Source: Blautia faecis (GTDB lineage: Bacteria; Bacillota; Clostridia; Lachnospirales; Lachnospiraceae). Taken from it: DNA of 64,000 nucleotides. The notes beneath the pieces were generated by a model. It was not told the origin of the DNA. It saw only the letters and a program-made list of their open reading frames with translations, and ran no database searches. Of the stretch, positions 8,397-17,981 are shown one piece after another; position 1 is the stretch's first letter; every line of letters begins with the position of its first letter. Position numbers and translations under genes: made by a program. Location: positions 25,258 to 89,257 of the forward strand of contig NZ_JAJCIA010000016.1 of NCBI RefSeq assembly GCF_020554845.1. Reading direction: 5' to 3'.

Positions 8397-10511
8397 ATGA
8401 AGGTTTTGCTGGCCGGGAATACCGGCTATGTGACAGAAGAATTTGTAGAAGAAGCATTTCCAGAATGTCAGGTAATGGTACTTGGAAATAAAATGATAAA
8501 GACAGTCCGGAGAAGGGAACTTATTTCCAGACCATTTCCCAGGACGGAACTGGAACTTGGAGATATTTTCAGAACATACGAATTTGAAGCTGTGGTATAT
8601 TTTTCCAATTATCTGACCTTACATGGAGAACTGGAAGGGGAAGCAGAGAATTTGCGCAAGATCCTGCAATACTGCAGGAAAGGGGTTCAAAGCCATTTCC
8701 TTTACGTGACAGGACCGGAGGGAATGTTTGATGTACCAACAGGCAAGACTCTGCTGGTACAAAATGCAGAGGATGTGTGCAGACGCTATGCGGGACTGTA
8801 CGGTCTGAGGGTGAAAATACTGCGAGTACCCTATTTATATTCCGGAACCTATAAAAAAGATTTCTTTTACAAAATTTTCCAGGCTTCGAAAGAGAGCCAG
8901 AAGCTGTTTTTTCGGGAAGCTCCGGAGCAGAAAGCCTGTTTTTTATATTCTATGGATCTGGCAGAACTGATGTACAAGCTTTTTGATAACTGGAATGATG
9001 AGGAAGAGGTGTTGAATGTGCCAGATGTATTTGACATCTGTTTTCAGGATGTGACCGAAGAACTGAAAAAGGTTTTATCCCCGGTTTCCATTATCTATAA
9101 AAGCAGTGCCGTTGTAGAAAAAATAAAAGAAGACGACAGACAGATCCGAATAAACTATAACTGGTTTCCAAAGATTTCAGTATTAGATCATATTTCGGAA
9201 ATGTATGAAGAATATAAAGAATACACACAAAACAATGGGGGAAAAGCAAGCTGGCTTACCAGGCTTTTCAATCAGGACAAAAGATGGCTGCGGGTATGTG
9301 AGTTTGTGGTCTGCTTTCTGGCGTTTGAATTTTTGCAGCGTCTTCTGGGAAATCAGGCTCAGTTTAAGATGATTGATCTGCGTCTTGTGTTTATTGTCTT
9401 GTTTGGAAGTCTTTACGGTCTGGGATATGGGATTGCCGGAGCAGCAGCCCAGGCAGTATCCTTGCTTCTGGCATATGAAAGCCAGGGAACAAAGTGGTAT
9501 ACTCTTTTTTACGAACCGGCTAACTGGATACCATTTATCTTTTATTTTGCTGCAGGTGCCGTGTGTGGCTATGTGCGAATGAAAAACAGGGAAAATCTGG
9601 AATTTATATCAGAGAAGAATCAGCTGATCCGGGAAAAATTTCTCTTTATGCGTGATCTGTACCAGGAGACCCTTCAGGACAAAAAAAGATACAAAAAACA
9701 AATCCTGGGCAGTAAGGACAGCTTCGGAAAGATTTTTGACATTACCAGAAAGCTGGATATTGTACAGCCAGAGGAACTGTTTATTGAAACTATGCACATT
9801 ATGGAAGAGGTTCTGGAGAATGAAACCTTTGCGTTTTATTCTCTCAGTCAGAAAAACGGATATGGCAGGCTGGAAGCTGCATCTCCCAAGTCTCAGGGAA
9901 TGTACTCTGCTTCTGTTAGATTAAGCGAGTATACGCTTGCCATGGATACCCTGGAAAAAGGGCAGGTATGGGCAAATCGGGATTTCGTAAAAGGTTATCC
10001 CATGTATATGGCTGGTATCAGGAAAGAAGGCAGTCTGGTGATGCTGATCTGTATTCAGGAGGTAAGAAACGGGCAGCTGACTTTATATTATATGAATCTG
10101 TTTCAGATTTTATGTGGTCTTGTAGAAACATCTCTTTTACGTGCTCTTGAATATCAGGAAGCCACGGAATACAAGAAATATGTAGAGAATACGAGGATCC
10201 TGAAGCCGGAATACTTTGAAAAAAGTCTGGAGCTTCAGCATTCTATGCGTGAGCAGAAGATGGCATCCTATATCCTTCTGAAACTGAAGTATGGGAATAT
10301 GACCATTGAGGATGCGGATGAGGCATTGGACAGCTGTATCAGAGAAAACGATATCCGTGGTATTTCTCCGGAAGGGGAGTTATATCTGATCCTGACCCAG
10401 GCAGATGACAAGGCATTGCCAGTCATCCTTGAACGTCTGAAAAGAAATGGCTTTGAGGGAAAGGTACTTGATGTTCCGGCAGGAAAAGAGACAGCAGGAG
10501 TGGAATCATGA
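8397..10511 (+). CDS. pelD: PelD-like c-di-GMP receptor fused to an N-terminal SDR (epimerase-like) domain
   Basis: 704 residues. Residues 1-~290 form an NAD-epimerase-like Rossmann domain (LLAGNTGYV, then YGLRVKILRVPYLYSG) but no YxxxK catalytic pair is visible. Residues ~298-400 hold about four membrane helices, then a coiled coil, a GAF-like domain (~455-595) and a degenerate GGDEF domain (~610-695). At 649-652 it has REND, an RxxD inhibitory-site motif, followed after five residues by PEGEL where GGDEF would be. This is the layout of PelD, the c-di-GMP receptor that switches on Pel synthase. It overlaps the PelE-like gene by ATGA. PelD identity rests on architecture and neighbours. Confidence 0.82.
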   Translation: MKVLLAGNTGYVTEEFVEEAFPECQVMVLGNKMIKTVRRRELISRPFPRTELELGDIFRTYEFEAVVYFSNYLTLHGELEGEAENLRKILQYCRKGVQSHFLYVTGPEGMFDVPTGKTLLVQNAEDVCRRYAGLYGLRVKILRVPYLYSGTYKKDFFYKIFQASKESQKLFFREAPEQKACFLYSMDLAELMYKLFDNWNDEEEVLNVPDVFDICFQDVTEELKKVLSPVSIIYKSSAVVEKIKEDDRQIRINYNWFPKISVLDHISEMYEEYKEYTQNNGGKASWLTRLFNQDKRWLRVCEFVVCFLAFEFLQRLLGNQAQFKMIDLRLVFIVLFGSLYGLGYGIAGAAAQAVSLLLAYESQGTKWYTLFYEPANWIPFIFYFAAGAVCGYVRMKNRENLEFISEKNQLIREKFLFMRDLYQETLQDKKRYKKQILGSKDSFGKIFDITRKLDIVQPEELFIETMHIMEEVLENETFAFYSLSQKNGYGRLEAASPKSQGMYSASVRLSEYTLAMDTLEKGQVWANRDFVKGYPMYMAGIRKEGSLVMLICIQEVRNGQLTLYYMNLFQILCGLVETSLLRALEYQEATEYKKYVENTRILKPEYFEKSLELQHSMREQKMASYILLKLKYGNMTIEDADEALDSCIRENDIRGISPEGELYLILTQADDKALPVILERLKRNGFEGKVLDVPAGKETAGVES

Positions 10512-11413
10512 CAAAAACAGCAATTGGAATCACGGCACTGGCGATTCATCTGATCATTTGTATACTGATCTGGTCAGGAATACGCACAGGTTTTCTGAAA
10601 GTAAAGATGTACATGCTGTCTCTTGCCGTATTTGTACCAGTCTGGGGACCGGTGTGTGTCCTGCTCATACATTTTCAGCTTTTTTTCGGTACGGATCAGG
10701 TGAAAACAGTGGGAGTTGAAAAGCTCAGGGTTAACGAGGAAATTTATAAGAACATGTTTCCGGCCATGGAGGAAAATGACAGGGATGTGGTTCCTCTGGA
10801 GGAGGCCCTTCTTCTGAATGATCCTTCCAGGCGCCGGGAACTGATCATGAACGTTCTGAATGATAACCCGGGGGAATATGTGGAATTATTAAAGCAGGCA
10901 CGAATGAATGAGGATGTGGAGGTAGTCCATTATGCGATTACAGCCATGGTGGAACTGTCCAAAGAATATGATTACAGATTACAAAAAATTGAGAAAAAAT
11001 ATACGAATGATCCAGATGATCCTGTTATTCTGGAGGAGTACTGTGATTTCCTGAAAGAATATCTGAGTCAGGGCTTTATGGAGAAGCAGATGGAACAGAT
11101 TTACAGAAACCAGTATACCCAGCTTTTGTTAAAACAGCTGGAACAAAAGGTGAATCTCCATACCTGTGTCTGCCTGATGGAAAATCTTATGGTGCAAAGG
11201 GATTTTTTTCTGGCAGAAAAAATATTGAAAATCATGGATCAGAACTGGCACAGAGGTGAAGAATACTGGATCTGGAAAATTCGGTATCTGGCAGAACGGA
11301 AAATGGGGAAAGAACTGAAACAGAGCTTACAGGCATTGAAGGAAGAGCATATCTATCTTTCTTCCAGAGGAAAGGAGGCACTGGGATTTTGGCTGGATGG
11401 ATCAAAAAAGTGA
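10508..11413 (+). CDS. pelE: PelE-like membrane protein with helical-repeat domain
   Basis: 301 residues. Two hydrophobic segments at ~5-25 and ~35-60, then a soluble helical region to the end with TPR-like spacing (EEYCDFLKEYLSQG and similar). PelE proteins have this plan: an inner-membrane anchor plus TPR-like repeats that bind PelD in the synthase complex. It starts in a 4-base ATGA overlap with pelD and overlaps the deacetylase gene, so translation is coupled. Sequence conservation in PelE is low; the call depends on position and shape. Confidence 0.72.
   Translation: MTKTAIGITALAIHLIICILIWSGIRTGFLKVKMYMLSLAVFVPVWGPVCVLLIHFQLFFGTDQVKTVGVEKLRVNEEIYKNMFPAMEENDRDVVPLEEALLLNDPSRRRELIMNVLNDNPGEYVELLKQARMNEDVEVVHYAITAMVELSKEYDYRLQKIEKKYTNDPDDPVILEEYCDFLKEYLSQGFMEKQMEQIYRNQYTQLLLKQLEQKVNLHTCVCLMENLMVQRDFFLAEKILKIMDQNWHRGEEYWIWKIRYLAERKMGKELKQSLQALKEEHIYLSSRGKEALGFWLDGSKK
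11371..11378 (+). promoter_or_regulatory. Ribosome binding site that decides a TTG start
   Basis: AAAGGAGG lies ten bases before TTG at 11389. No ATG is available in frame near the N-terminus, and the next candidate (GTG at 11410) has no comparable site. The site lies inside the pelE coding region. Confidence 0.7.
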
Positions 11414-13230
11414 AAGCTTTTCAATTTAAGGGAATTCTGGTGATCCTGGGCTGTTTTCTGCTTATAGGAGCCATTCTGTTTGCAGAACGATCCGGTCTGT
11501 CCTACCGGGAAAAGGCAAAGAAACTGACTTATCTGGATGCAGATAAAGTGGTTATGGAAGAAACTGCGATAAAGACACTAAAGCCAACCTGCCTTGTTCT
11601 TACAGACAGCAGTCAGGCGAACAGCACCATGGCGTGGATCCAGTTCGAGCAGATCTTTAAGGACATGAAGGTGGGTACTGATCTGGTTGATGTAAATCAT
11701 GAAAGTATACCGGATGATCTGTCTGATTATGAGACTGTGGTCGTTCTTTTAAGCGATTTAAGTCCGCTGAAAGAAAATGTGCTGAAGATCAGCGACTGGG
11801 TAAAAGAAGGCGGAAGTGCCATGTTCGCCCTTACTCTTCAAAAAGATACTTATGTATCCCTTATTGAGCAGAAGCTTGGAATTGTATCCTCAGGTTACAC
11901 AGATGCCATGGTAAACAGCATTTATTTCGACAGTGAGTTTCTCGTCGGAGGCGGAAAAGCATACAAAGTCACAGACGGCTACGAATCGGCCTGGGCAGTG
12001 GAGCTGAGTCAGCGTGCAAGGGTATACGCCTGGGCAGATGATACGTCAGGCGTTCCTTTGATTTGGGAAGCTGATTATGGAAACGGAAAGTTTGTAGTAG
12101 ATAATTTTGGGTTTTATGAAAAAGCTTTCAGAGGCTTTTTTGCTGCATCCTATAGTCTTCTTACAGATGTGGGGGTATATCCGGTGATTAACGGATCCGT
12201 CTTTTATCTGGATGATTTTCCCTCCCCAGTTCCAAATGGAGATGGAACTTATATAAAAAGGGATTATGGCACCAGTATTGCGGATTTCTATACCAATATC
12301 TGGTGGCCGGATATGATCGCCCTTGCTACGACTCACAATGTGCAATATACAGGAGTTATAATAGAAAATTATGAGGATGAAACAGACGGAGAGACGGAAC
12401 GCCAGGATGATGTACAGCGGTTCCAGTATTTTGGAAATATGATCCTTCATCAGGGCGGGGAACTGGGTTATCACGGTTATAATCATCAGCCGCTCAGCCT
12501 GTCAGACACGGATTATGGAGATGCACTTCCCTATAAGACCTGGACAAGCTTTTCTGCCATGGAAAAAGCAATGAAAGAGCTGATGGATTTTGGAAAGGAA
12601 ATGTTTCCGGAGACTACCATGTCTGTTTATGTTCCTCCTTCTAATGTTTTGTCAGAAGCGGGAAGGAAACTGCTGGGTTCCCTGTATCCCAAGATTCGTA
12701 CTATTGCCAGCAATTATTTTTCCGGCGACTATGCTTATGTGCAGGAGTTTGAAGTGGCTGAAGATGGAATCGTAGAACAGCCGCGTATTATTTCCGGTGC
12801 GATCATTGACGATTATATGCAGATGGCTGCTTTGTCTGAGTTGAATATGCATTTTGTAAATACACATTTTATGCATCCGGATGACCTTCTGGATGAGGAC
12901 AGAGGCGCTGCCCTTGGCTGGGAAAAGCTGAAAAACCGTCTGGATGAGTACATGACCTGGCTGAATGAAGCAGCACCGGCACTTCGAAATCTTACAGGCT
13001 CCCAGCTATCCGGTGCCATTGAAAGATATGGTGCCCTGACCGTGGAGAAATACATTACAGACAAGAAAGTGCATCTTCATCTGGGAAATTTTTACGATCA
13101 GGCGTATCTGATGGTGAGAATGAATAAAGGAACTCCGGTGCGTGTGACTGGTGGAGACTTGACTCAGGCTGCTGGGAATCTGTATCTGCTGAGCGCAGAA
13201 CAGGAAGATGTGTACATTGAGTTCGAATAA
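11389..13230 (+). CDS. pelA: PelA-type polysaccharide deacetylase (DUF2194-like), membrane anchored
   Basis: 613 residues from a TTG start chosen by its ribosome binding site. One membrane segment (~15-33), a flavodoxin/glutaminase-like region (~60-260), and a polysaccharide-deacetylase region with FYLDDFPSP (Asp275, Asp276) and GYHGYNH (His362, His366), the Asp and HxxxH metal ligands of the CE4-like fold; a later THFMHPDD block fits as well. It would remove acetyl groups from GalNAc-rich Pel polymer outside the membrane. The glycoside-hydrolase domain of Pseudomonas PelA is absent, as in Gram-positive Pel clusters. It overlaps pelE by 25 bases. Confidence 0.82.
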   Translation: MAGWIKKVKAFQFKGILVILGCFLLIGAILFAERSGLSYREKAKKLTYLDADKVVMEETAIKTLKPTCLVLTDSSQANSTMAWIQFEQIFKDMKVGTDLVDVNHESIPDDLSDYETVVVLLSDLSPLKENVLKISDWVKEGGSAMFALTLQKDTYVSLIEQKLGIVSSGYTDAMVNSIYFDSEFLVGGGKAYKVTDGYESAWAVELSQRARVYAWADDTSGVPLIWEADYGNGKFVVDNFGFYEKAFRGFFAASYSLLTDVGVYPVINGSVFYLDDFPSPVPNGDGTYIKRDYGTSIADFYTNIWWPDMIALATTHNVQYTGVIIENYEDETDGETERQDDVQRFQYFGNMILHQGGELGYHGYNHQPLSLSDTDYGDALPYKTWTSFSAMEKAMKELMDFGKEMFPETTMSVYVPPSNVLSEAGRKLLGSLYPKIRTIASNYFSGDYAYVQEFEVAEDGIVEQPRIISGAIIDDYMQMAALSELNMHFVNTHFMHPDDLLDEDRGAALGWEKLKNRLDEYMTWLNEAAPALRNLTGSQLSGAIERYGALTVEKYITDKKVHLHLGNFYDQAYLMVRMNKGTPVRVTGGDLTQAAGNLYLLSAEQEDVYIEFE

Positions 13231-13243
13231 ATATAATGACAGC

Positions 13244-13257
13244 AGTGTCAAAAGGTC
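13244..13257. repeat. Solo end of a repeat element inside the Pel operon
   Basis: AGTGTCAAAAGGTC, preceded by TATAATGACAGC, matches the terminal repeat of the element at 40127-40316. It lies in the 84-base gap between the deacetylase gene and pelF, the only real gap in the core operon. Confidence 0.6.
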
Positions 13258-13314
13258 TTTTACTATTGATAACATAAACATATGTATTGAAAATGCAGAT
13301 AAAAGGAGAAAACA

Positions 13315-14739
13315 GTGAGAATCTGTCTGGTTTTGGAAGGGTGTTATCCTTATGTGTTCGGCGGTGTTTCCACATGGATGCACCAGTATATCAATCAGAT
13401 GCAGGAGCATGAATTTGTGCTCTGGGTTATTGGGGCAAATGCAGAAAAAAGAGGAAAATTTGTCTATGAACTTCCAGAGAATGTTGTGGAGGTTCATGAG
13501 GTTTTTCTGGATGATGCGCTCCAGGTGAAAGAAAAGGGGAAAATGTCCCATATTTTTTCCGAAAAAGAACTAGAAAGTCTGAGCGAGCTGATGCAGATGA
13601 GGAGACCGGACTGGGAGACGTTGTTTTCCCTGTATCATGATAAACATTTAAACCCTATGGCTTTTTTGAAAAGTGAGACTTTCCTGGAGCTTCTTATAAA
13701 AATCTGTAAGGAACAGTATCCGTATATTGCTTTTGCAGATGCCTTTCACACCATGCGTTCCATGCTCCTTCCTGTTCTGTATCTTATGGGAAGTGAAGTG
13801 CCAGAGGCGGATGTGTATCATGCCATATGTACCGGGTACGGCGGACTTCTGGCCTGTCTGGGCGGCTATGTGTACAAAAAGGATGTTCTTCTTACAGAAC
13901 ATGGAATTTATACAAGGGAAAGAGAGGAGGAGATCATCCGTGCCAAGTGGGTGGTTCCATCCTTTAAGAAACAGTGGATCGCTTTCTTTTATATGCTGTC
14001 AGATATGATCTATCAGAGGGCATTTCGTGTGACCTGTCTTTTTACAAATGCAATGCGCACTCAGATTCAGATGGGTTGTGCACCTGGGAAGTGCCGGGTT
14101 ATCGAAAATGGGATCGACTATGACAGGTTGTCTGGAATCCCCCTGAAAGAAGAGGATGGCTGGGTGGATATTGGAGCAGTAGTAAGGCTTGCTCCTATCA
14201 AAGATATCAAGACCATGATCTACGCTTTTTTTGAACTGTCTGCACATGTAAAAAATGTACGCCTTCACATTATGGGAGGAGTCGATGATGAAGAATATGC
14301 ACAGGAATGTTACGAGCTGGTGAAACAGCTGAAGCTGGAAAACATTATATTTACAGGGCGTGTGGACATTGTAAAATATATGGAGAAACTGGATTTTACC
14401 ATCCTTACCAGCATTTCAGAAGGACAACCCCTGTCTGTGCTGGAATCCTTTGCTGCAAGACGTCCCTGTGTTACCACAGATGTCGGCTGCTGTCGGGAAC
14501 TTCTGGAAGGAAAGGAAGAGGATGTATATGGAAAGGCAGGCTATTATGTGGCACCTATGTATCGTGACGGACTGGCTCTTGCCATGGAGAAAATGTGTGA
14601 ATCCAGAAGAAGGCGGCTTCGTATGGGAAAAAATGGACAGGAACGGGTAAAGGCTTATTACAGACAGGAACGCATGATCCGTCTGTACAGGGAGCTTTAT
14701 GAGGAGGTGATACAAAAAAATGGCCGGAATCGGATTTGA
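13315..14739 (+). CDS. pelF: PelF-type glycosyltransferase (GT4)
   Basis: 474 residues from a GTG start with AAAAGGAG nine bases upstream. The N-terminus CLVLEGCYPYVFGGVSTW is characteristic of PelF, the cytosolic GT-B polymerase of Pel. A C-terminal donor-binding half shows the EX7E motif at Glu369 and Glu377 (EGQPLSVLE). It uses a UDP-sugar and works with PelD, PelE and PelG at the membrane. It overlaps pelG by 20 bases. Confidence 0.92.
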   Translation: MRICLVLEGCYPYVFGGVSTWMHQYINQMQEHEFVLWVIGANAEKRGKFVYELPENVVEVHEVFLDDALQVKEKGKMSHIFSEKELESLSELMQMRRPDWETLFSLYHDKHLNPMAFLKSETFLELLIKICKEQYPYIAFADAFHTMRSMLLPVLYLMGSEVPEADVYHAICTGYGGLLACLGGYVYKKDVLLTEHGIYTREREEEIIRAKWVVPSFKKQWIAFFYMLSDMIYQRAFRVTCLFTNAMRTQIQMGCAPGKCRVIENGIDYDRLSGIPLKEEDGWVDIGAVVRLAPIKDIKTMIYAFFELSAHVKNVRLHIMGGVDDEEYAQECYELVKQLKLENIIFTGRVDIVKYMEKLDFTILTSISEGQPLSVLESFAARRPCVTTDVGCCRELLEGKEEDVYGKAGYYVAPMYRDGLALAMEKMCESRRRRLRMGKNGQERVKAYYRQERMIRLYRELYEEVIQKNGRNRI

Positions 14740-16189
14740 ACTAAAAAAACTGTTTAACAGCCGGGGACTGTTTGCTTCCTTCAGAGCTTACGGATATGCG
14801 GGAGTCGTATGTACCGGTCCAATGCTTCTTGGAATTGTATTGCTTCTTGGTGTTATGTATCTTTGTGATAAAACAGGAGGCAGCAGACACAGCCGGGAAC
14901 TTCTGGTGTGTATGATCACGTATACCCTTTTGTTTTCCCTGACAGTTACCAGTTTTTTGTCTATGGTAGTTACCAGGTTTATTGCGGATATGCTGTACGA
15001 AGAAAAATATGATATGGTATTGCCTTCTTTCTGGGGCTCTACAGGGATCATGCTGGTGGCCGGCGGGATTCTGTATGGAATTTTTCTTATCTTTTCCGGA
15101 GCAGGACTTATGGACAGCTTGCTGTGTCTGTGGCTTTTTGGAGAGCTGACCGTCACCTGGAATGCAATGAGTTATCTCACTGCAATCAAAGATTACAGAG
15201 CAATCATGCTGTCATTTACAGCTGCTATTGTGATCACATTTATATCCGGCTGGGTATTGCTGATGCTGGGGATTCCCCATGTGGAAGCTCTTCTGATTGC
15301 AGTGGCTGTGGGATACGGAGTGATGCTTTTGTGGGATGTGATCCTTTTGTATCAGTATTTTCCCCAAGGGGAAAAGGGTGCCTTCCTTTTCCTAAGATGG
15401 GTGGATCAGTTTCTGCCTCTGGCATTTACCGGGCTTTTTATCAATATTGGACTGTTTGCCCATTTGGTGATCATGTGGGTCGGACCGCTTCAGGTACAGG
15501 TGCAGGGACTGTTTGTTGGTGCACCCTACCATGATGTGCCAGCTCTTGTGGCATTTCTTACAATTTTGGTAACAACAGTAAACTTTGTGGTTTCTGTGGA
15601 GGTGAATTTTTATCCGAAATATAAAAACTACTACAGTTTATTTAATGATAAAGGTGCTGTAGGAGATATTACCCAGGCTGGTGAGGAAATGTTAAAGGTA
15701 TTGAATGTGGAATTAAAATACACGGCCTTGAAGCAGCTCCTTGCTACAGCACTTGCTGTTTCTCTTGGCGGACTGCTCCTGGAGTATGTGCCGCTTGGAT
15801 TTAACGATCTTATGGAAGGGTATTTCAGAACCCTCTGCGTGGGATATGGCATTTATGCAGTGGCAAATACCATACTTCTGCTGCTTTTATATTTTACAGA
15901 TTACAAAGGAGCGCTGGCGGCCTCCGGATGTTTTGCAGGAGGAACTGTGCTGTTTACAGTAATATCCCTGTTTTTCCCAAGAGTATATTATGGTTTCGGA
16001 TTTCTCACAGGCAGCGCAGTGTTTTTTCTGATTGCAGCCTTTCGTCTGGACTATTATACAAAGAGGCTGCCCTATTATATTTTGAGTGTACAGCCTGTGG
16101 TGGCCAGGGAAAAAAGAGGAAAGTTTTCCAGACTTGGTTTTTTCCTCAGTAAAAAACTGGAAAGGAGTCAGAACAGTGAAAAAATATAA
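14720..16189 (+). CDS. pelG: PelG-type polysaccharide transporter
   Basis: 489 residues with about twelve hydrophobic helices. The N-terminus MAGIGFELKKLF is typical of PelG, a MOP/Wzx-like membrane protein that forms the Pel export path with PelD, PelE and PelF. It starts inside the end of pelF and its own end overlaps the next gene by 14 bases, so the core and accessory genes are one translational unit. Confidence 0.92.
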   Translation: MAGIGFELKKLFNSRGLFASFRAYGYAGVVCTGPMLLGIVLLLGVMYLCDKTGGSRHSRELLVCMITYTLLFSLTVTSFLSMVVTRFIADMLYEEKYDMVLPSFWGSTGIMLVAGGILYGIFLIFSGAGLMDSLLCLWLFGELTVTWNAMSYLTAIKDYRAIMLSFTAAIVITFISGWVLLMLGIPHVEALLIAVAVGYGVMLLWDVILLYQYFPQGEKGAFLFLRWVDQFLPLAFTGLFINIGLFAHLVIMWVGPLQVQVQGLFVGAPYHDVPALVAFLTILVTTVNFVVSVEVNFYPKYKNYYSLFNDKGAVGDITQAGEEMLKVLNVELKYTALKQLLATALAVSLGGLLLEYVPLGFNDLMEGYFRTLCVGYGIYAVANTILLLLLYFTDYKGALAASGCFAGGTVLFTVISLFFPRVYYGFGFLTGSAVFFLIAAFRLDYYTKRLPYYILSVQPVVAREKRGKFSRLGFFLSKKLERSQNSEKI

Positions 16190-17981
16190 AAAAATTGCAT
16201 GTATTCTTGCCGGAAGTATGACCATGTCTTTATTCGCAGGCTGTATAGGAAATGGAGATGTAGTGCCGGAAGAAAAAAATGAGAGCACAGATACAGAAGA
16301 ACCGACAGCATCCGAAACGTCACAGGAGATAAAAAAAGCAGAATCCCGGGATATTGACCAGGTTCATTTAAGAGATAAGGACAGTCTTTATGAAAACGAT
16401 GACGATACCAGCGTGGTTACCATGTACCTCACTGTTTCAAAGGGGAATTCTTCAGAAAATACAGATCATACATGGGAAGAAATCAATAGTTATTCTGTCT
16501 ATGATTATGAAGAGATGGGAGTAGACAGATATCAGGCGGCTGCACTTTTACAGATAGGGAATGAGAATGGTCCGACAGAGGGAATGGTAGGATATGGGGA
16601 GAATATTCCCAATGCCACGGTACAGATCCGTGGGCAGACTTCAAGCCGGAATGCCCAGAAAAACTATAAGATTGAGCTGAAGAAAAATAAAGGAACCTGG
16701 CGCGGGCAGAGAACCATTAATCTGAACAAGCATATGACAGAAGGAATGCGGTTTCGGAACAAGCTCGCCTATGACCTGCTGAAGGGCATTCCCCAGCTGA
16801 TCAGTCTGAGAACACAGTTCGTCCATCTGTATGTAAAAGATACCACAGATGGTTCTGCTGACGCTGAATTTGAGGACTATGGCTTGTATACCCAGGTAGA
16901 GCAGCTGAATAAGACTGGATTGAAGAATCATGGACTGGATTCCAATGGACAGCTTTATAAAATTAATTCTTTTGAATTTTACAGATATGAAGATGTGATA
17001 AAACTCCAGGATGATCCATCCTACGACAGTGCTGCTTTTGAAAAATTGCTGGAGATAAAGGGAAGTACCGATCATAGGAAACTGATTCAGATGCTTGAAG
17101 CAGTAAATGACTACAGTATACCAATTGACACGGTTCTGGAAGAATACTTTGATGAGGAAAATATTACATATTGGATGGGATTTCAGATTTTGATGGGAAA
17201 TGTGGATACCCAGAGCCGAAACGTGTATTTATATAGTCCATTAAATTCAGATACCTGGTATTTTATTCCCTGGGATAATGATGGCAGTCTGATGAGACCT
17301 GAATATAAGATAACCGGTTTTAGTGATCAGAAAAGCTGGGAATCCGGCGTTAGTAACTATTGGGGAAATGTACTGTTCCAGAGATGTCTGAAATCAGAGC
17401 GTTTCCGGGAAAAGCTGGATGAGGCCATTCTGGATCTGAAAGAATATCTCAGTGAAGAGAGACTGGGCACTATGATTGAAAAATACAAGACTGTGGTGAA
17501 GCCGTATCTTTATGAGATGCCGGATGTGTTTTATGCACCTCTTACCAGTGAACAATATGATGAGCTTGCTGCATCACTTCCGGAAGAAATAGAAAAAAAT
17601 TATCAGCTCTATGTAGAAAGTCTTAGTAAGCCTATGCCGTTTTATATTGGTGTTCCTGTTGCAGAGGGAAATAAAATGAAAATAAACTGGGATAATTCCT
17701 ATTCCTTTGACGCGGAGGATATTACTTATTCTGTAGAGATAGCAAAGGATTATCTTTTTCAGGATGTGATCTATACACAGGATGGTCTTCTGATCCCGGA
17801 AACGGAGCTGGAGCTTCCGGAAGCAGGACAGTATTTTATCCGTGTGCGTGCAACCAATGAAAAGGGAAAAACACAGGATGCTTTTGACTATTATGTTACA
17901 GATGAAGGAAAGCAGTATGGCATGAGGTGCATCTATGTAACGGAAGATGGTCAGATCGAGGAAGATATTTATGAGGAATAA
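16176..17981 (+). CDS. CotH-like lipoprotein
   Basis: The open frame can be extended upstream, but GTG at 16176 with AAAGGAG eight bases before it gives a clean lipoprotein signal: VKKYKKIACILAGSM then SLFAGC with the lipid-carrying Cys at residue 23. After a Glu/Thr-rich linker comes a CotH-like domain: VQIRGQTSSRNAQKNYKI and later PWDNDGSLM, matching the conserved RG-S and DND blocks of CotH protein kinases. The C-terminal ~100 residues look like a fibronectin type III-like domain. It overlaps pelG and the VTC gene. CotH with VTC and DUF4956 genes is a recurring neighbourhood. A surface role, perhaps in phosphorylation, is inference. Confidence 0.82.
   Translation: MKKYKKIACILAGSMTMSLFAGCIGNGDVVPEEKNESTDTEEPTASETSQEIKKAESRDIDQVHLRDKDSLYENDDDTSVVTMYLTVSKGNSSENTDHTWEEINSYSVYDYEEMGVDRYQAAALLQIGNENGPTEGMVGYGENIPNATVQIRGQTSSRNAQKNYKIELKKNKGTWRGQRTINLNKHMTEGMRFRNKLAYDLLKGIPQLISLRTQFVHLYVKDTTDGSADAEFEDYGLYTQVEQLNKTGLKNHGLDSNGQLYKINSFEFYRYEDVIKLQDDPSYDSAAFEKLLEIKGSTDHRKLIQMLEAVNDYSIPIDTVLEEYFDEENITYWMGFQILMGNVDTQSRNVYLYSPLNSDTWYFIPWDNDGSLMRPEYKITGFSDQKSWESGVSNYWGNVLFQRCLKSERFREKLDEAILDLKEYLSEERLGTMIEKYKTVVKPYLYEMPDVFYAPLTSEQYDELAASLPEEIEKNYQLYVESLSKPMPFYIGVPVAEGNKMKINWDNSYSFDAEDITYSVEIAKDYLFQDVIYTQDGLLIPETELELPEAGQYFIRVRATNEKGKTQDAFDYYVTDEGKQYGMRCIYVTEDGQIEEDIYEE

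Noticed and set aside
8207..8491. Open frame of 94 codons before pelD
   Set aside because: It overlaps the well-supported pelD start in another frame, has no good ribosome binding site and no recognisable protein character.
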